From positions 8,502-72,501 of the forward strand of contig JABDFA010000002.1 of the NCBI GenBank assembly GCA_013286795.1: DNA of 64,000 nucleotides. The letters run 5' to 3'. The stretch is from Candidatus Babelota bacterium. GTDB lineage: Bacteria; Babelota; Babeliae; Babelales; JABDEC01. The notes below the pieces were generated by a model, which saw nothing but the letters and a program-made list of their open reading frames with translations, had not been told where the DNA came from and did no database searches. Positions 1-9,025 of this stretch are shown piece after piece; positions within the stretch are counted from its first letter, which is position 1; every line of letters starts with the position of its first letter. The translations under genes were made by a program, and so were the position numbers.

Positions 1-700
1 ATTCCCCAATTTTTTTCTTACGTTCTTTTAATGCTGATTTTAAAAGTTCTGTAACTTCGTCATTACCTTTAGCATAATCAAACACAGTTTTTCCAAAATC
101 ATCTTTTACATAAAAATCATTAACATTTGGTAAAACTTTCTTTATAACATCAATAAGTTTTACAAGAAATTCTTGATATCTTGCTGCTATAGCAATAAAA
201 CGATTCTTTAGATCGAGGTGGGAATCATTTTCAGCACACTTCAAAGATTTTATTCTACCTCTAATGATTTCTGAAAATTTTTCTAGCATTTTCATCATTA
301 GAGTTTGCCCATTAGTATATTGGGTATTATTAATATCAGTTTTATTTTTAATTAATTCTTCTATTTTTTGATCAAATTCAGGTGTAAAAGCATTAAGAGC
401 ATAATCAGGGTGATCAAGTAAATAAAAAAAAGATTCTTCAAGATTGGTCGCAATTTGCTTATTCCATTCTTTATACCAGAATGGAATCATACCTAAAGCA
501 TTCTGTTCTACTACACGGTGTTTGTCTATTGCATCTAAGCTCCATCCCCCAGGCTCAGCCTCCATCAAATATTCTCTAATTTTTTTAATACAAAAACGCG
601 AAAAATCTTTGTTTTCAAAATCTTCTTTCTGTTCTGCTGCATATGCAAATCCAGCACTTAACACAAAAGTAATAATAAGTAACTTTAAGTTAAATTTCAT
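1..700 (-). CDS. Secreted ANK-type family protein, partial (3' end beyond window)
   Basis: The reading frame stays open from an ATG at 700 to the window edge (about 233 codons), so the C-terminus is missing. The start has AAAGG upstream and lies 16 nt after the stop of the preceding ANK gene, suggesting co-transcription. It begins MKFNLKLLIITFVLSAG followed by FAYAAEQKE, a clear signal peptide. It is a dispersed paralog of the three tandem genes at 11.1-13.5 kb. It shares their leader, an NDIN-type segment, the ankyrin-like stretch VNDFYVKDDFGKTVFDYAKG and a basic ALKERKKK tail segment. Those paralogs end in LPVKDLQDIVLGY, which here would fall outside the window. Function unknown; probably exported and possibly a host-directed protein. 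Confidence 0.8.
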   Translation of the reverse strand, partial: MKFNLKLLIITFVLSAGFAYAAEQKEDFENKDFSRFCIKKIREYLMEAEPGGWSLDAIDKHRVVEQNALGMIPFWYKEWNKQIATNLEESFFYLLDHPDYALNAFTPEFDQKIEELIKNKTDINNTQYTNGQTLMMKMLEKFSEIIRGRIKSLKCAENDSHLDLKNRFIAIAARYQEFLVKLIDVIKKVLPNVNDFYVKDDFGKTVFDYAKGNDEVTELLKSALKERKKKIGE

Positions 701-716
701 ACGATAACCTTTCTTT

Positions 717-1826
717 TTAATATTCACATACAATATTTGCTACATCTTTAGGCCAGTTGGCTAAATCCAAAGCTTTTTTTATCTCATCTATTTTTATAGG
801 CTTAATGTGCTCTAATAATTTCTTAACTTCTTGCTTTTTTTGATATATTTCCAAACTATCAAGTCTCAAATTATAGTGGGAAATACCACCACCTCTAATG
901 TTAATGTCCATACGTATGGATTGTTCCACACATGGATTCGCTCCAAAGTCTAATAACAATTGAAAAATCTCCAAATTTCCGTAATCATCTGAATCTACTA
1001 ATGGAGTAATGTTATCATCACTACGCCAATGTTTTTTTAATACAAAGTCTATGTCGGCACCACCCATTATCAATTTTATTATTTGTGTTTTATCCCCAAA
1101 TTTAATAGCATCTCTTAACAAAAGTCTTAATTTCTTTTGTTCTTCAGGATCCGATACAATTTCAGCTCTATATGTTTTTACTAATTCTATTATTTTTGCT
1201 TTATCCCCATCTTTAATTAATTTATCTAATTCTAGATCTAATTCCATTTGTTCTTTTGAATTTAATAAATTTTTTGGCTTTCTTTGCGGTTCAAGATATA
1301 ATTGATGTTCTTTTGCATAATAATCCAGCAATAGATCTAACATACGTATATTTTTCTCTCGAATAGCTCTTTTCAATTCTAAGTTTCTATGTTTTATTGC
1401 CTGCAATGGTTTCAATGATTCTATAGATGACAAAGCTACAGGGGCTGATAAAACTGAGGCTCTGGACATCTTAGATTTATATCTTTTTAATAAGCCCACA
1501 ACATCAAAATCATTATCTTTAAGCTTTTTAGCATAATAAATAGCAGTTTTATTTTTATCATCTTTTTGGTTTATATTAGGAAGATAATATAATAATATTT
1601 TTACCATTTCTTCATCTTGTCCACGTACAGCTAAAATAAGCGCTGTTTGGCCAAATTCATCTACTGTATTAATATCAACTGAATTATTTTTCAAGCAAGC
1701 TGCTACTTTAGCATGTTTTTCATTTATTACATCTTGCAGAAATTGCTCATTTGGATCTACTTTACCTATTGCATATAGGCCATTTTTAAAACATATTATC
1801 GCTAAAATTAATAATAACCTCTTCAT
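717..1826 (-). CDS. Secreted ankyrin-repeat protein with C-terminal F-box-like motif
   Basis: 369 aa with a signal peptide (MKRLLLILAIICFKNGLYA). ATG is preceded by GAAGGAAATAAT. Ankyrin repeats are visible around residues 45-115 (GQTALILAVRGQDEEMVKIL, then NKTAIYYAKK) and again around 245-300 (IIKLIMGGADIDF, LEIFQLLLDFGANP). A charged, helical stretch with several D-K/E-A repeats lies between them. The protein ends in ANWPKDVANIVCEY, the same type of terminal motif seen in the ANK proteins at 44.7 and 45.5 kb. Likely a protein-protein interaction factor acting outside the cell; the host target cannot be read from sequence. Confidence 0.8.
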   Translation of the reverse strand: MKRLLLILAIICFKNGLYAIGKVDPNEQFLQDVINEKHAKVAACLKNNSVDINTVDEFGQTALILAVRGQDEEMVKILLYYLPNINQKDDKNKTAIYYAKKLKDNDFDVVGLLKRYKSKMSRASVLSAPVALSSIESLKPLQAIKHRNLELKRAIREKNIRMLDLLLDYYAKEHQLYLEPQRKPKNLLNSKEQMELDLELDKLIKDGDKAKIIELVKTYRAEIVSDPEEQKKLRLLLRDAIKFGDKTQIIKLIMGGADIDFVLKKHWRSDDNITPLVDSDDYGNLEIFQLLLDFGANPCVEQSIRMDINIRGGGISHYNLRLDSLEIYQKKQEVKKLLEHIKPIKIDEIKKALDLANWPKDVANIVCEY

Positions 1827-1933
1827 ATTATTTCCTTCAGTGTTAAATTATATAATAGTATAATTATATCGATTTTAATTACAATGTCAATTGTTTTATA
1901 CAAACTGAAATAATCAACATAAGGGAGGTGGGG

Positions 1934-2482
1934 CTAGGTTTGAAAAAAGCCTTCTATGGGCCAAGGATTGGAGAAATCGAGGTGGGCATCTACCATTTCT
2001 TGGTTATTTATTAAAAAATATATTTTTGATAGTTTTATATCATTATCTCTTAAGGTTTTTAACAAACTTTCTATAATTACTAATTTTTCAAAAGTTGGTA
2101 ATTCAGAACTTAATATAGGCCTATCAAAAGAAAGATAGAGTTCTTGTAAAGATAAAGACACAAATGAATTTTGCAAGTTAACTTTTTCTATAATTTTTTC
2201 TTCTTGCAAAAAATCTAACCAATTACTTACTATTTTTTGAATATTCTCTTCAATATTATCTGAAAAAATAATCTCAACATTTTCCCTTTTATATTTATTA
2301 TTTTGAAAGCAAAATAATTTTATGTTTTTTTTATACAATGTTTTATTATTTTCTAAGTTTTTGTCTAAATATTTTCCAGAAAAATTAGTTGAAATAATTA
2401 GCCACTCTTTTTGATAAGCAAAAAATAAGATTCCAAATATTAAAGCTATAATACATAAAATTAAGCTATTAAGCAGTTTCAT
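1934..2482 (-). CDS. GerMN-domain-like membrane-anchored protein
   Basis: 182 aa. One N-terminal membrane segment (residues about 5-25) is followed by a soluble domain. The C-terminal half (LQELYLSFDRPILS, then VIIESLLKTLRDN, then IYFLINNQEM) matches the pattern of GerMN domains, in which a strand with LYLSF is followed by an ESLLKTL helix and a late hydrophobic strand. Its ATG overlaps the stop of the amidase-like gene by 4 nt (translational coupling). GerMN domains often accompany cell-wall amidases, so a role in envelope or peptidoglycan maintenance is inferred. Domain assignment is by eye. Confidence 0.6.
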   Translation of the reverse strand: MKLLNSLILCIIALIFGILFFAYQKEWLIISTNFSGKYLDKNLENNKTLYKKNIKLFCFQNNKYKRENVEIIFSDNIEENIQKIVSNWLDFLQEEKIIEKVNLQNSFVSLSLQELYLSFDRPILSSELPTFEKLVIIESLLKTLRDNDIKLSKIYFLINNQEMVDAHLDFSNPWPIEGFFQT

Positions 2483-3141
2483 GAGTTTATTATCTCGCTT
2501 ATACTTTGTAAAACTGGATTTATGTATTTAGCCCATTCATCTGTTTTTAATCCAATTTCTATAGCAATAGAGGGAGCTGTTATTCCAATAAGAGGCTTGA
2601 ATGGCATCGAAAATAATCCTCTAAAATTAAATATTTTTTTGTACTCAGCTTTTCCCAAACTATTTTGTATTTTATTTGCATATTTAATAGTTTTATCAAG
2701 GTTTATTAAATATGCATCGTCAAATCTATAAAAATAGAGATCTTCTATTTTTGGCAAACAAAAAAATGGTTTATTTATATAATTGAACAAATATATTTGA
2801 GGAATTATTTGATTCTCTTTATAAAAATGTATACTCAAAAAAAAATCTACTTGGACGCGATTACTGAAATTAGCATTTTGTAATGGTTCTACAATTTCTC
2901 CTGATAATCTTGTCAAGACTGTGCGAACGTTTATATAATTAGCTTCTATAGATTTTTTTAGCTCTAAGCAAAATTGTAATGTAGGACCACGTTCAAAACT
3001 TTCATTTAAACATCTTCCTGAATCTTTCACATCACCAGCTGGATTAAGCATTATAGTAAATGGTTTTTCGTAATACATTTGCCAAGTAAAACTAGCAGGA
3101 TAATTAAAAAAAATTATAAATAACATTAATTTTAACGACAT
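2479..3141 (-). CDS. N-acetylmuramoyl-L-alanine amidase-like protein, first zinc His missing
   Basis: 220 aa with an N-terminal signal (MSLKLMLFIIFFNYPASFTW). The layout is that of Amidase_3/AmiC enzymes. A DPGHGG-type loop appears here as LNPAGDVKDSG. A glutamate follows in SFERGPTLQF, then VLTRLSGE, AN, the third zinc ligand in FFLSIHFY, and the late catalytic-type glutamate in SIAIEIG. The first histidine of the zinc triad is not present, so catalysis may be lost or rebuilt; it could be a peptidoglycan-binding or regulatory relative. It overlaps recD2 by 10 nt upstream and the GerMN-like gene by 4 nt downstream, so the three are co-translated. Confidence 0.65.
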   Translation of the reverse strand: MSLKLMLFIIFFNYPASFTWQMYYEKPFTIMLNPAGDVKDSGRCLNESFERGPTLQFCLELKKSIEANYINVRTVLTRLSGEIVEPLQNANFSNRVQVDFFLSIHFYKENQIIPQIYLFNYINKPFFCLPKIEDLYFYRFDDAYLINLDKTIKYANKIQNSLGKAEYKKIFNFRGLFSMPFKPLIGITAPSIAIEIGLKTDEWAKYINPVLQSISEIINS

Positions 3142-5306
3142 TCTAGATCCATAGTTAAAAATTCCCGTAAAAAAGTTTTTCTTGCAATACTTTTATTATT
3201 TTTAATAGCCATAGCTAAAGCTTTAACCTGTCCAATAAATATGCATAGCTTTTTTGCTCTTGTAATTGCTGTATAAATAAGATTTCTTTGCAACAATGTA
3301 AAATGCTGAGTAAATATTGGCACAATTACTGCTGAAAATTCTGAGCCTTGGCTTTTGTGAATTGAAATTGCATAAGCCAATACTAGTTCATCAAGCTCAT
3401 CAAAATCATATTCAATAATACGTTCATAATATCTGACAAATATTTTTTTTTCTTCATGATCAATATTTTCTATATTACCTATATCTCCGTTAAAAACAGA
3501 TTTATCATAATTATTTTTAATTTGCATAACTCTATCACCAGATCTATAAATAAATCCGGCACGCATTATTTGTGGTCTATCTTTTGCTCCATTCAAAATT
3601 GCTTGTAAATTGTGGTTTAAATTGTGCGTACCGACAGTTCCTCGATTCATTGGAACCAATAAAATAGATTGATCTACAGATATTTTATATTGTTTCAAAG
3701 TATTAAAAAAAATTGTTCTTAAATGTTCGGTAACTTTTTCAGGAAATTCTTCTTTAATAAATAAAAAATCTCTTTTTGAGTTTGGCAAAAATGATACAGG
3801 AAACTCTCCATTATTTATCCTATGAGCATTTACAATTATCAAACTATCTTGGGCCTGTCTGAAAATTTCAGTTAATTTTATACAAGCAACTTTTTGACTT
3901 TGTATTAAATCATTTAAAAAATTTCCAGCCCCCACTGAAGGTAATTGATCCACGTCCCCTATAAAAACCAAATGTGCATCTATCGGACAAGCTTTTAAAA
4001 TTGCATGGGCCAAAAAGATATCAATCATTGAAGCTTCATCTATAATTAAAAAGTCCAGTTTTAAAACATTTTGTTCATTATGTAAAAAACCCATTTTATT
4101 AAAATCAAACTCTAATAAACGATGCACAGTTAACGCGTATTTTCCAGTACTTTCGATCATTCTTTTTGCAGCCTTACCTGTAGGAGCAGCAAGCTTATAA
4201 TTGATTTTATTGTTATCTAAAATCTGAAGTAACTTTTTTATAAGCGTTGTTTTACCTGTACCAGGACCACCAGTTATTATAGTAATTTTATTTTGTAGGC
4301 AACCCAAAATTCCACGAATTTGATTTTCATTAAGTTGTATATCACCGGTTTTTATAATATTTATTTCTTTGTAAATTTTATCTATGTCAAATTCATGAAC
4401 TATTTTTCTAGATAAAATAGTTTTTATTTTGCTAGCAACTCCTTTTTCAGAAAAATAATATTGTGTTAAAGTAATAAAATGTTTCTCGCGTGATGTAATT
4501 AATTTAATTTTATGTTCATTATAAAGTTCATGAAAAGCTTGTTTGAAAATAGTTTCATCAAACAATTCTAACTCTAATAATTTATGGGCCTTTTCTTTAA
4601 GCTCCTGTAATTCCACATACAAATGTCCGTTTGATATTTCTGTTGTAACAGCAAAACAAATACCGGCTTTAATACGTTTTATAGAATCTTTTGCTATAGA
4701 TATTTTGCAAGCTATTTGATCCGCTGTTTTAAAACCTATTCCCCAAATATCTTCAGCTAACTTATAAGGATTTTCAAGAATGATAGCTATAGATTTTTGA
4801 CCATAAGTTTTGTAAATTTTTGTAGCGTAAGCAGTTGATATTCCTTTATCCTGTAAGAATATCATAATATTTGAAATCTCTTTCTGGGAATTCCAGGAAT
4901 CTTGAATTTGTTGAACTCTTTTGGACCCTATACCGTCCACTTTTTTTAATTTTTCAGGATTATTTTCTATGATATCTAAAATATCTTGTCCAAAATGATT
5001 AACTAATTTTTCTGCATATACTTTACCTATACCTTTAATCATTCCTGACCCTAAATATTTTTTTAGGCCGTTGATACTAGTAGGTAAAACAGCTTGGCAT
5101 TCGATTGCCTCAAATTGTCTGCCAAATTTCTGATCAAATACCCATCTTCCCGAAAGAGAAACTTCTTGTCCAGGTTGTACTGCAGGAAAATATCCTTTCA
5201 CAGCAGTTGAATCCTTACTATTTAGTTGCAAGATGAAAACAGAAAACCCGTTTTCAGAACTTTGAAATAATATCCTATCTACTGTACCGTTAAGTTTCTC
5301 ATTCAT
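3132..5306 (-). CDS. recD2: RecD2-type DNA helicase
   Basis: 724 aa, the usual length of RecD2/YrrC (RecD-like helicases not bound to RecBC). The N-terminus has the family opening LNGTVDRILFQSSENGFSVF. Helix-hairpin-helix repeats follow around residues 80-200 (GIGKVYAEKL, VDGIGSKRVQQI, GIGFKTADQIA). The helicase core carries Walker A GGPGTGKTT near residue 345, Walker B DEAS near 420, and late motifs SIHKSQGSEF and YTAITRAKK. It unwinds DNA 5'-3' in repair and replication-fork processing. ATG at 5306 has a weak ribosome site; it lies 15 nt after the preceding gene. Confidence 0.95.
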   Translation of the reverse strand: MNEKLNGTVDRILFQSSENGFSVFILQLNSKDSTAVKGYFPAVQPGQEVSLSGRWVFDQKFGRQFEAIECQAVLPTSINGLKKYLGSGMIKGIGKVYAEKLVNHFGQDILDIIENNPEKLKKVDGIGSKRVQQIQDSWNSQKEISNIMIFLQDKGISTAYATKIYKTYGQKSIAIILENPYKLAEDIWGIGFKTADQIACKISIAKDSIKRIKAGICFAVTTEISNGHLYVELQELKEKAHKLLELELFDETIFKQAFHELYNEHKIKLITSREKHFITLTQYYFSEKGVASKIKTILSRKIVHEFDIDKIYKEINIIKTGDIQLNENQIRGILGCLQNKITIITGGPGTGKTTLIKKLLQILDNNKINYKLAAPTGKAAKRMIESTGKYALTVHRLLEFDFNKMGFLHNEQNVLKLDFLIIDEASMIDIFLAHAILKACPIDAHLVFIGDVDQLPSVGAGNFLNDLIQSQKVACIKLTEIFRQAQDSLIIVNAHRINNGEFPVSFLPNSKRDFLFIKEEFPEKVTEHLRTIFFNTLKQYKISVDQSILLVPMNRGTVGTHNLNHNLQAILNGAKDRPQIMRAGFIYRSGDRVMQIKNNYDKSVFNGDIGNIENIDHEEKKIFVRYYERIIEYDFDELDELVLAYAISIHKSQGSEFSAVIVPIFTQHFTLLQRNLIYTAITRAKKLCIFIGQVKALAMAIKNNKSIARKTFLREFLTMDLECR

Positions 5307-5321
5307 ATCAGACTATTAATA

Positions 5322-6008
5322 TTACTTCTTGACGCCTTTTTGTAGAAAAATTTCTTCAAATTGTGCATTTGCCTTTTTACAACTATGTTTTAGATCAGAC
5401 AAAAAGAAGGTAACATGTGTAAAAAAGTTATCCAATGTTTCCAAATTTGTTATTTTAGAATTGAATGCTTCTTCTTCTTTTCCCAATGGAGTATTAAACC
5501 AATCATACATCAGGCTTTCCAAGATATTTCTTCCTTGCAAGGATTCCTCAAGTAATTTCTTTATAAAAGCTTTACCCGGTTCTATATCCTTTGCAAACTG
5601 CATTGTGGCTGCTGTAAAATCCTTTTTTACTTTCGTAAGACATTCATCAAGCTCTGCTTTAGAATTTGCATCTAATTTATTTTCTTTCTTTAATTTTTTT
5701 TCTAAAAATAATATCTCTTTTAAGCAACATTTTCTATTCTGAAATGTATAATTACCTACACGTTTATTTGTAGCCTCATCCAAATATCCAAACTGAATAT
5801 CTTTAATTAATTTAATTACCACAACCATATTTCTTATTGAAGCAGCATCAATAAATCCAGGAATGCCATCTATCATGCTAAGAGCATAATTAGTTAACAA
5901 AACATGGTTATGCCTCTTTTTTTCATCGTGAAGGTTAGAATCTTTTTGTTCTGAATGAATAGTTAGTATAATTATTAAATTTAATGAAAGTAAAATATTT
6001 TTTTTCAT
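5322..6008 (-). CDS. Secreted protein of unknown function
   Basis: 228 aa. Signal peptide at the N-terminus (MKKNILLSLNLIIILTIHSE), then a largely alpha-helical, lysine-rich protein with no motif I recognise. AGGAGTT precedes the ATG at 6008. It sits 21 nt downstream of the barrel protein and 15 nt upstream of recD2, so it is probably part of the same transcript. A cluster of cysteines (CCLKE, DECL, SCKK) could form disulfides after export. Confidence 0.65.
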   Translation of the reverse strand: MKKNILLSLNLIIILTIHSEQKDSNLHDEKKRHNHVLLTNYALSMIDGIPGFIDAASIRNMVVVIKLIKDIQFGYLDEATNKRVGNYTFQNRKCCLKEILFLEKKLKKENKLDANSKAELDECLTKVKKDFTAATMQFAKDIEPGKAFIKKLLEESLQGRNILESLMYDWFNTPLGKEEEAFNSKITNLETLDNFFTHVTFFLSDLKHSCKKANAQFEEIFLQKGVKK

Positions 6009-6029
6009 TTTTATAACTCCTATATCAAT

Positions 6030-7676
6030 TTAAAATATTAAATCAAAACTAGCAGAAACTGTAAAATCTTCTCCTATACCTGAAGTTGCAAATGCGCGTT
6101 CGGCACTTAAAGATACAACCCAACTATAATTTTTGTTTAACACATTATAATCAACTTTTGCAAAAAACTTATTTTGCATAGCATGTGGTTTAACACATTT
6201 TTGTATATCAAACAAGTCTGGTACCCTTGTTGAAAGATGACCTAAAGTTTCTTGTTGTTGAAACCAAAAATCATATCCAAACATAAAATCCCATTCTCTT
6301 AAAGTAAATAAGGGACATATTGTAAATTCAAATGATAACCCTGGATCAACATTTACATTTACAGCGGATGGAAAAAGCGTATTTACTAATTGCTGGCTTA
6401 AAAATTGTATGGCCGCGCCTGCTTGTTCTTCAGTAAGAACATCAGTATTGAAATTTTCAGGGTTAAAATCATTACAATTTTTTTTCTTTAGAAAATACCG
6501 TAGTTCAGTTGCCGGAAAAAGATATTCAAATGTTCCATAAAGCCTTAAAGTAAAACCTTCACTTATTCTGAATTTTGGCTCGACAAACATACCCAGCCCA
6601 AAATGTCCACCATTACCCAATGGGGTATCCAATAACATAGCAGATAATTGTTTTAATGATGATAAACCAAAATTCGATCCAAAAACCCGCAATTGTTGAA
6701 TAGCTTCTTGGTCCCCATTTCTTGCTTCGAATAATAAGATCGCTATATTTTGTAAATTCACATTTGGAACATTAAAATTATTCTTGAAACTAGAACCTAC
6801 TAGTCCTTTTTTAAAAGATACTGCTGTAGGCACCGTTGCTAAAAATCCAAGCTTGGTGCAACTACAATCATTTTCGATTGTAACAGCTCCAAACTTTACC
6901 CTACTATCTCCAAGACCAACTTTATCTGCAACTACAAGTTTTTTTAACATTTCTTCGCCTTGGGATCTAGTAAAAGCTACTCCCATTTGAACAAAAGTAT
7001 TTTCAATATCTATTTGTTCCTGTTCAGTTAAAAAAAAGTTATTCTCACCATATAATAATGGTATATCAATTTCCAGGCTCGAATCTTTAAAATTCTTGAG
7101 AAATTGGGTCATTAAACCTAATCTACGCTGCTCTACTCTTCCATTTTGAAATAAACTTAAAATTTTTGGAATATTTACATTTGCTATATTTTGAGCATCT
7201 TCTATATCTGCCAGCAAATCCGGATCATTTAAATTTATATATGAAGAAATTTTGTCACTATTCTTAGTAAAAAATTGCCTAGGAGTTGAATTTCCAAATA
7301 GGTTAAATTTTAAAACCCAATCTTGGCATAAATACTCTGTATGATAAATATTAAAGATAGGCAACGAATTAATAGGTCTCATATTCAAAGGATAAGTTTT
7401 CTTATATAAATCATTGGATAAAATAGCTGGTAAATTTATAAGATTTAAACAATTTAGAATATCCTTATTGGTAGTTGCTTGACAAGGAATGGCTCTGGTT
7501 TTCAAATCATTTATTTCTATATTTTGCAATCCATCTTGCAAATCCAGGTCCCCATATTCAGAGCCTGCATACTCAGATTTAATAAAATCCTCAAGTTCAT
7601 CTTCTTGGCAATCTGTATTTTTACTAAAAATCAATACAGTTGCTAAAATCAATAAAGTTATATTTTTCAAATTCAT
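6030..7676 (-). CDS. Outer-membrane beta-barrel protein candidate
   Basis: About 548 aa from the chosen ATG at 7676, which opens a normal signal peptide (MNLKNITLLILATVLIFSKN). An in-frame ATG at 7754 would add 26 residues that spoil the signal. The C-terminal half has alternating polar/hydrophobic strands (GFTLRLYGTFEYLF, LSFEFTICPLFTL, WDFMFGYDFWF, FTVSASFDLIF). It ends in phenylalanine, the usual BAM recognition signature of outer-membrane barrels. The N-terminal half is acidic and soluble-looking. No specific family recognised. Overall style resembles the barrel protein at 50.4 kb. It heads the minus-strand run that continues through recD2. Confidence 0.6.
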   Translation of the reverse strand: MNLKNITLLILATVLIFSKNTDCQEDELEDFIKSEYAGSEYGDLDLQDGLQNIEINDLKTRAIPCQATTNKDILNCLNLINLPAILSNDLYKKTYPLNMRPINSLPIFNIYHTEYLCQDWVLKFNLFGNSTPRQFFTKNSDKISSYINLNDPDLLADIEDAQNIANVNIPKILSLFQNGRVEQRRLGLMTQFLKNFKDSSLEIDIPLLYGENNFFLTEQEQIDIENTFVQMGVAFTRSQGEEMLKKLVVADKVGLGDSRVKFGAVTIENDCSCTKLGFLATVPTAVSFKKGLVGSSFKNNFNVPNVNLQNIAILLFEARNGDQEAIQQLRVFGSNFGLSSLKQLSAMLLDTPLGNGGHFGLGMFVEPKFRISEGFTLRLYGTFEYLFPATELRYFLKKKNCNDFNPENFNTDVLTEEQAGAAIQFLSQQLVNTLFPSAVNVNVDPGLSFEFTICPLFTLREWDFMFGYDFWFQQQETLGHLSTRVPDLFDIQKCVKPHAMQNKFFAKVDYNVLNKNYSWVVSLSAERAFATSGIGEDFTVSASFDLIF

Positions 7677-7891
7677 AATGCTCTTTTTCCAAGATTTAAA
7701 ATTGTCGAAATTATTTTGCATAATGATGAGCTTAAAAACTAAAGACTCTTTCATTTTACATATTTTTTAAATTTATTCAAATTAGAGGCCTGTGTTGCTA
7801 TTTTTTTAAAGATTTTCTTGCTATTAAAGTTTTAAATATATTAAAATAAATATTAAGATTAAATAAAAAATTATTAACCAAAGGAAAATTT

Positions 7892-8146
7892 ATGGAAGGC
7901 ATTGATGGTGCTTTTATGGTTAAAGCAGCCGCATTCTTAGGTGCAGCTTTTGTAATGGCTGTAGGAGCTATTGGACCAGCTCTAGGACAAGGAATGATAG
8001 GTAAACAAGCTTGTGATAGTATTGGCAAATATCCTGAAAGTGCTTCAAAGGTCAGAACTGCTATGATAATTTCTTTGGGTATGGTTGAATCAACAGCAGT
8101 ATATTGCCTTATTATTGCCTTAATGCTTATTTTTTTAAATAAATAA
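7892..8146 (+). CDS. atpE: ATP synthase F0 subunit c with Na+-binding signature
   Basis: 84 aa, two transmembrane helices forming the rotor-ring hairpin. The ion-carrying glutamate is Glu66 in MVESTAVY. Gln33 (in ALGQG), Ser67, Thr68 and Tyr71 are also present. These correspond, offset by one, to the Na+ ligands Gln32, Glu65, Ser66, Thr67 and Tyr70 known from the Ilyobacter tartaricus ring, so a sodium-coupled ring is predicted. AAAGGAAAAT precedes the ATG. It is the first gene of a five-gene F-type ATP synthase operon; no subunit a gene precedes it. Confidence 0.93.
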   Translation: MEGIDGAFMVKAAAFLGAAFVMAVGAIGPALGQGMIGKQACDSIGKYPESASKVRTAMIISLGMVESTAVYCLIIALMLIFLNK

Positions 8147-8181
8147 TATTATTCTAGGTTATTAAATTTTAAGGGTGTTAT

Positions 8182-8547
8182 GTGACAATTAATATAACAC
8201 TGTTTATTCAAGTTATTCATTTTTTTATAGCTTATTTTATAATAAGTAAATTATTGCTTAATCCAGCAGTTAGAATAATTAAAGATGAAGAACTTATAGA
8301 AGCAGATTTACATTCATCAATATTAAAAAAGCAATTCAAAATTGATGAAGTTGTTAATAAAAAAAAAGTTATTGAATTAAAAAATATTGAAGAATTTTTA
8401 AACATAAAACCCAACATAGAGATAGATTTCAAAGAAAAGATTTCTTGGTCAACAATAAAACCAATACCCATTTCTACTGATTTATTAGAAACCATATCAA
8501 AAGATATATCAACTTATATAATTAAAAAGGTAAAAAATCTTGAATAA
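8182..8547 (+). CDS. ATP synthase F0 subunit b-type protein (short)
   Basis: 121 aa starting at GTG (8182). The N-terminal membrane helix and following NPAVRII segment fit the start of b subunits (ITLFIQVIHFFIAYFIISKL). The remainder is much shorter than a normal b subunit (about 155-165 aa) and lacks a long continuous coiled coil. Position between atpE and a second b-like gene suggests the b/b' pair of the peripheral stalk. It overlaps the next gene by 8 nt. Assignment relies on position plus the membrane segment. Confidence 0.7.
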   Translation: MTINITLFIQVIHFFIAYFIISKLLLNPAVRIIKDEELIEADLHSSILKKQFKIDEVVNKKKVIELKNIEEFLNIKPNIEIDFKEKISWSTIKPIPISTDLLETISKDISTYIIKKVKNLE

Positions 8548-9025
8548 TATAACATTTATCTTTTTTAGATTTTTTAATTTTTTTGTTGTTGTCTCTATTA
8601 TTGCTTATTTTGTTAAACGTTATCTTAGGGCATCAATTTTAAAACAGATTCACAATAGACAAAACTATTTTAAATCTCTTGAGCTTGACTATACAAGATT
8701 AAATCAAGATTATGAAAATATTGAAAAAGAACTTAAAGAAAAAGAGATGCTCGCTAAAGATTTAAAAATAAAACTGGATAAATGGCGTCAGGTGTTTATA
8801 TTAGAGCAAGAGACTAAAAAAAAAGAGAATGAAGCAATAAAGATCAATATAGAAAAAAATAATTTAATTAAACAAAAAAATATAACCTTAGAATATTTGG
8901 CCTCTAAAACTCTTGTTAAAGGTATCAGTAATGCTAAAAGTACTATAAATAAAGAATTTAATGAAATAGAAGCCTGTAAATATCAAGATAGTCTTATTGA
9001 ATTCATTAAGAAAGAATCATTATGA
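8540..9025 (+). CDS. atpF: ATP synthase F0 subunit b-type protein (long coiled coil)
   Basis: 161 aa. One N-terminal membrane helix (residues about 5-25) is followed by a long charged coiled coil from about residue 45 to 125 (YTRLNQDYENIEKELKEKEM and onward). A C-terminal region of b type that would contact subunit delta completes it. Together with the preceding 121-aa protein it likely forms a heterodimeric stator stalk. Overlaps the delta gene by 4 nt (ATGA), so the two are translationally coupled. Confidence 0.75.
   Translation: MNNITFIFFRFFNFFVVVSIIAYFVKRYLRASILKQIHNRQNYFKSLELDYTRLNQDYENIEKELKEKEMLAKDLKIKLDKWRQVFILEQETKKKENEAIKINIEKNNLIKQKNITLEYLASKTLVKGISNAKSTINKEFNEIEACKYQDSLIEFIKKESL

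Noticed and set aside
7798-8028. Minus-strand frame over atpE
   Set aside because: Shadow of the c subunit; its proline/alanine-rich product is typical of an antisense frame.
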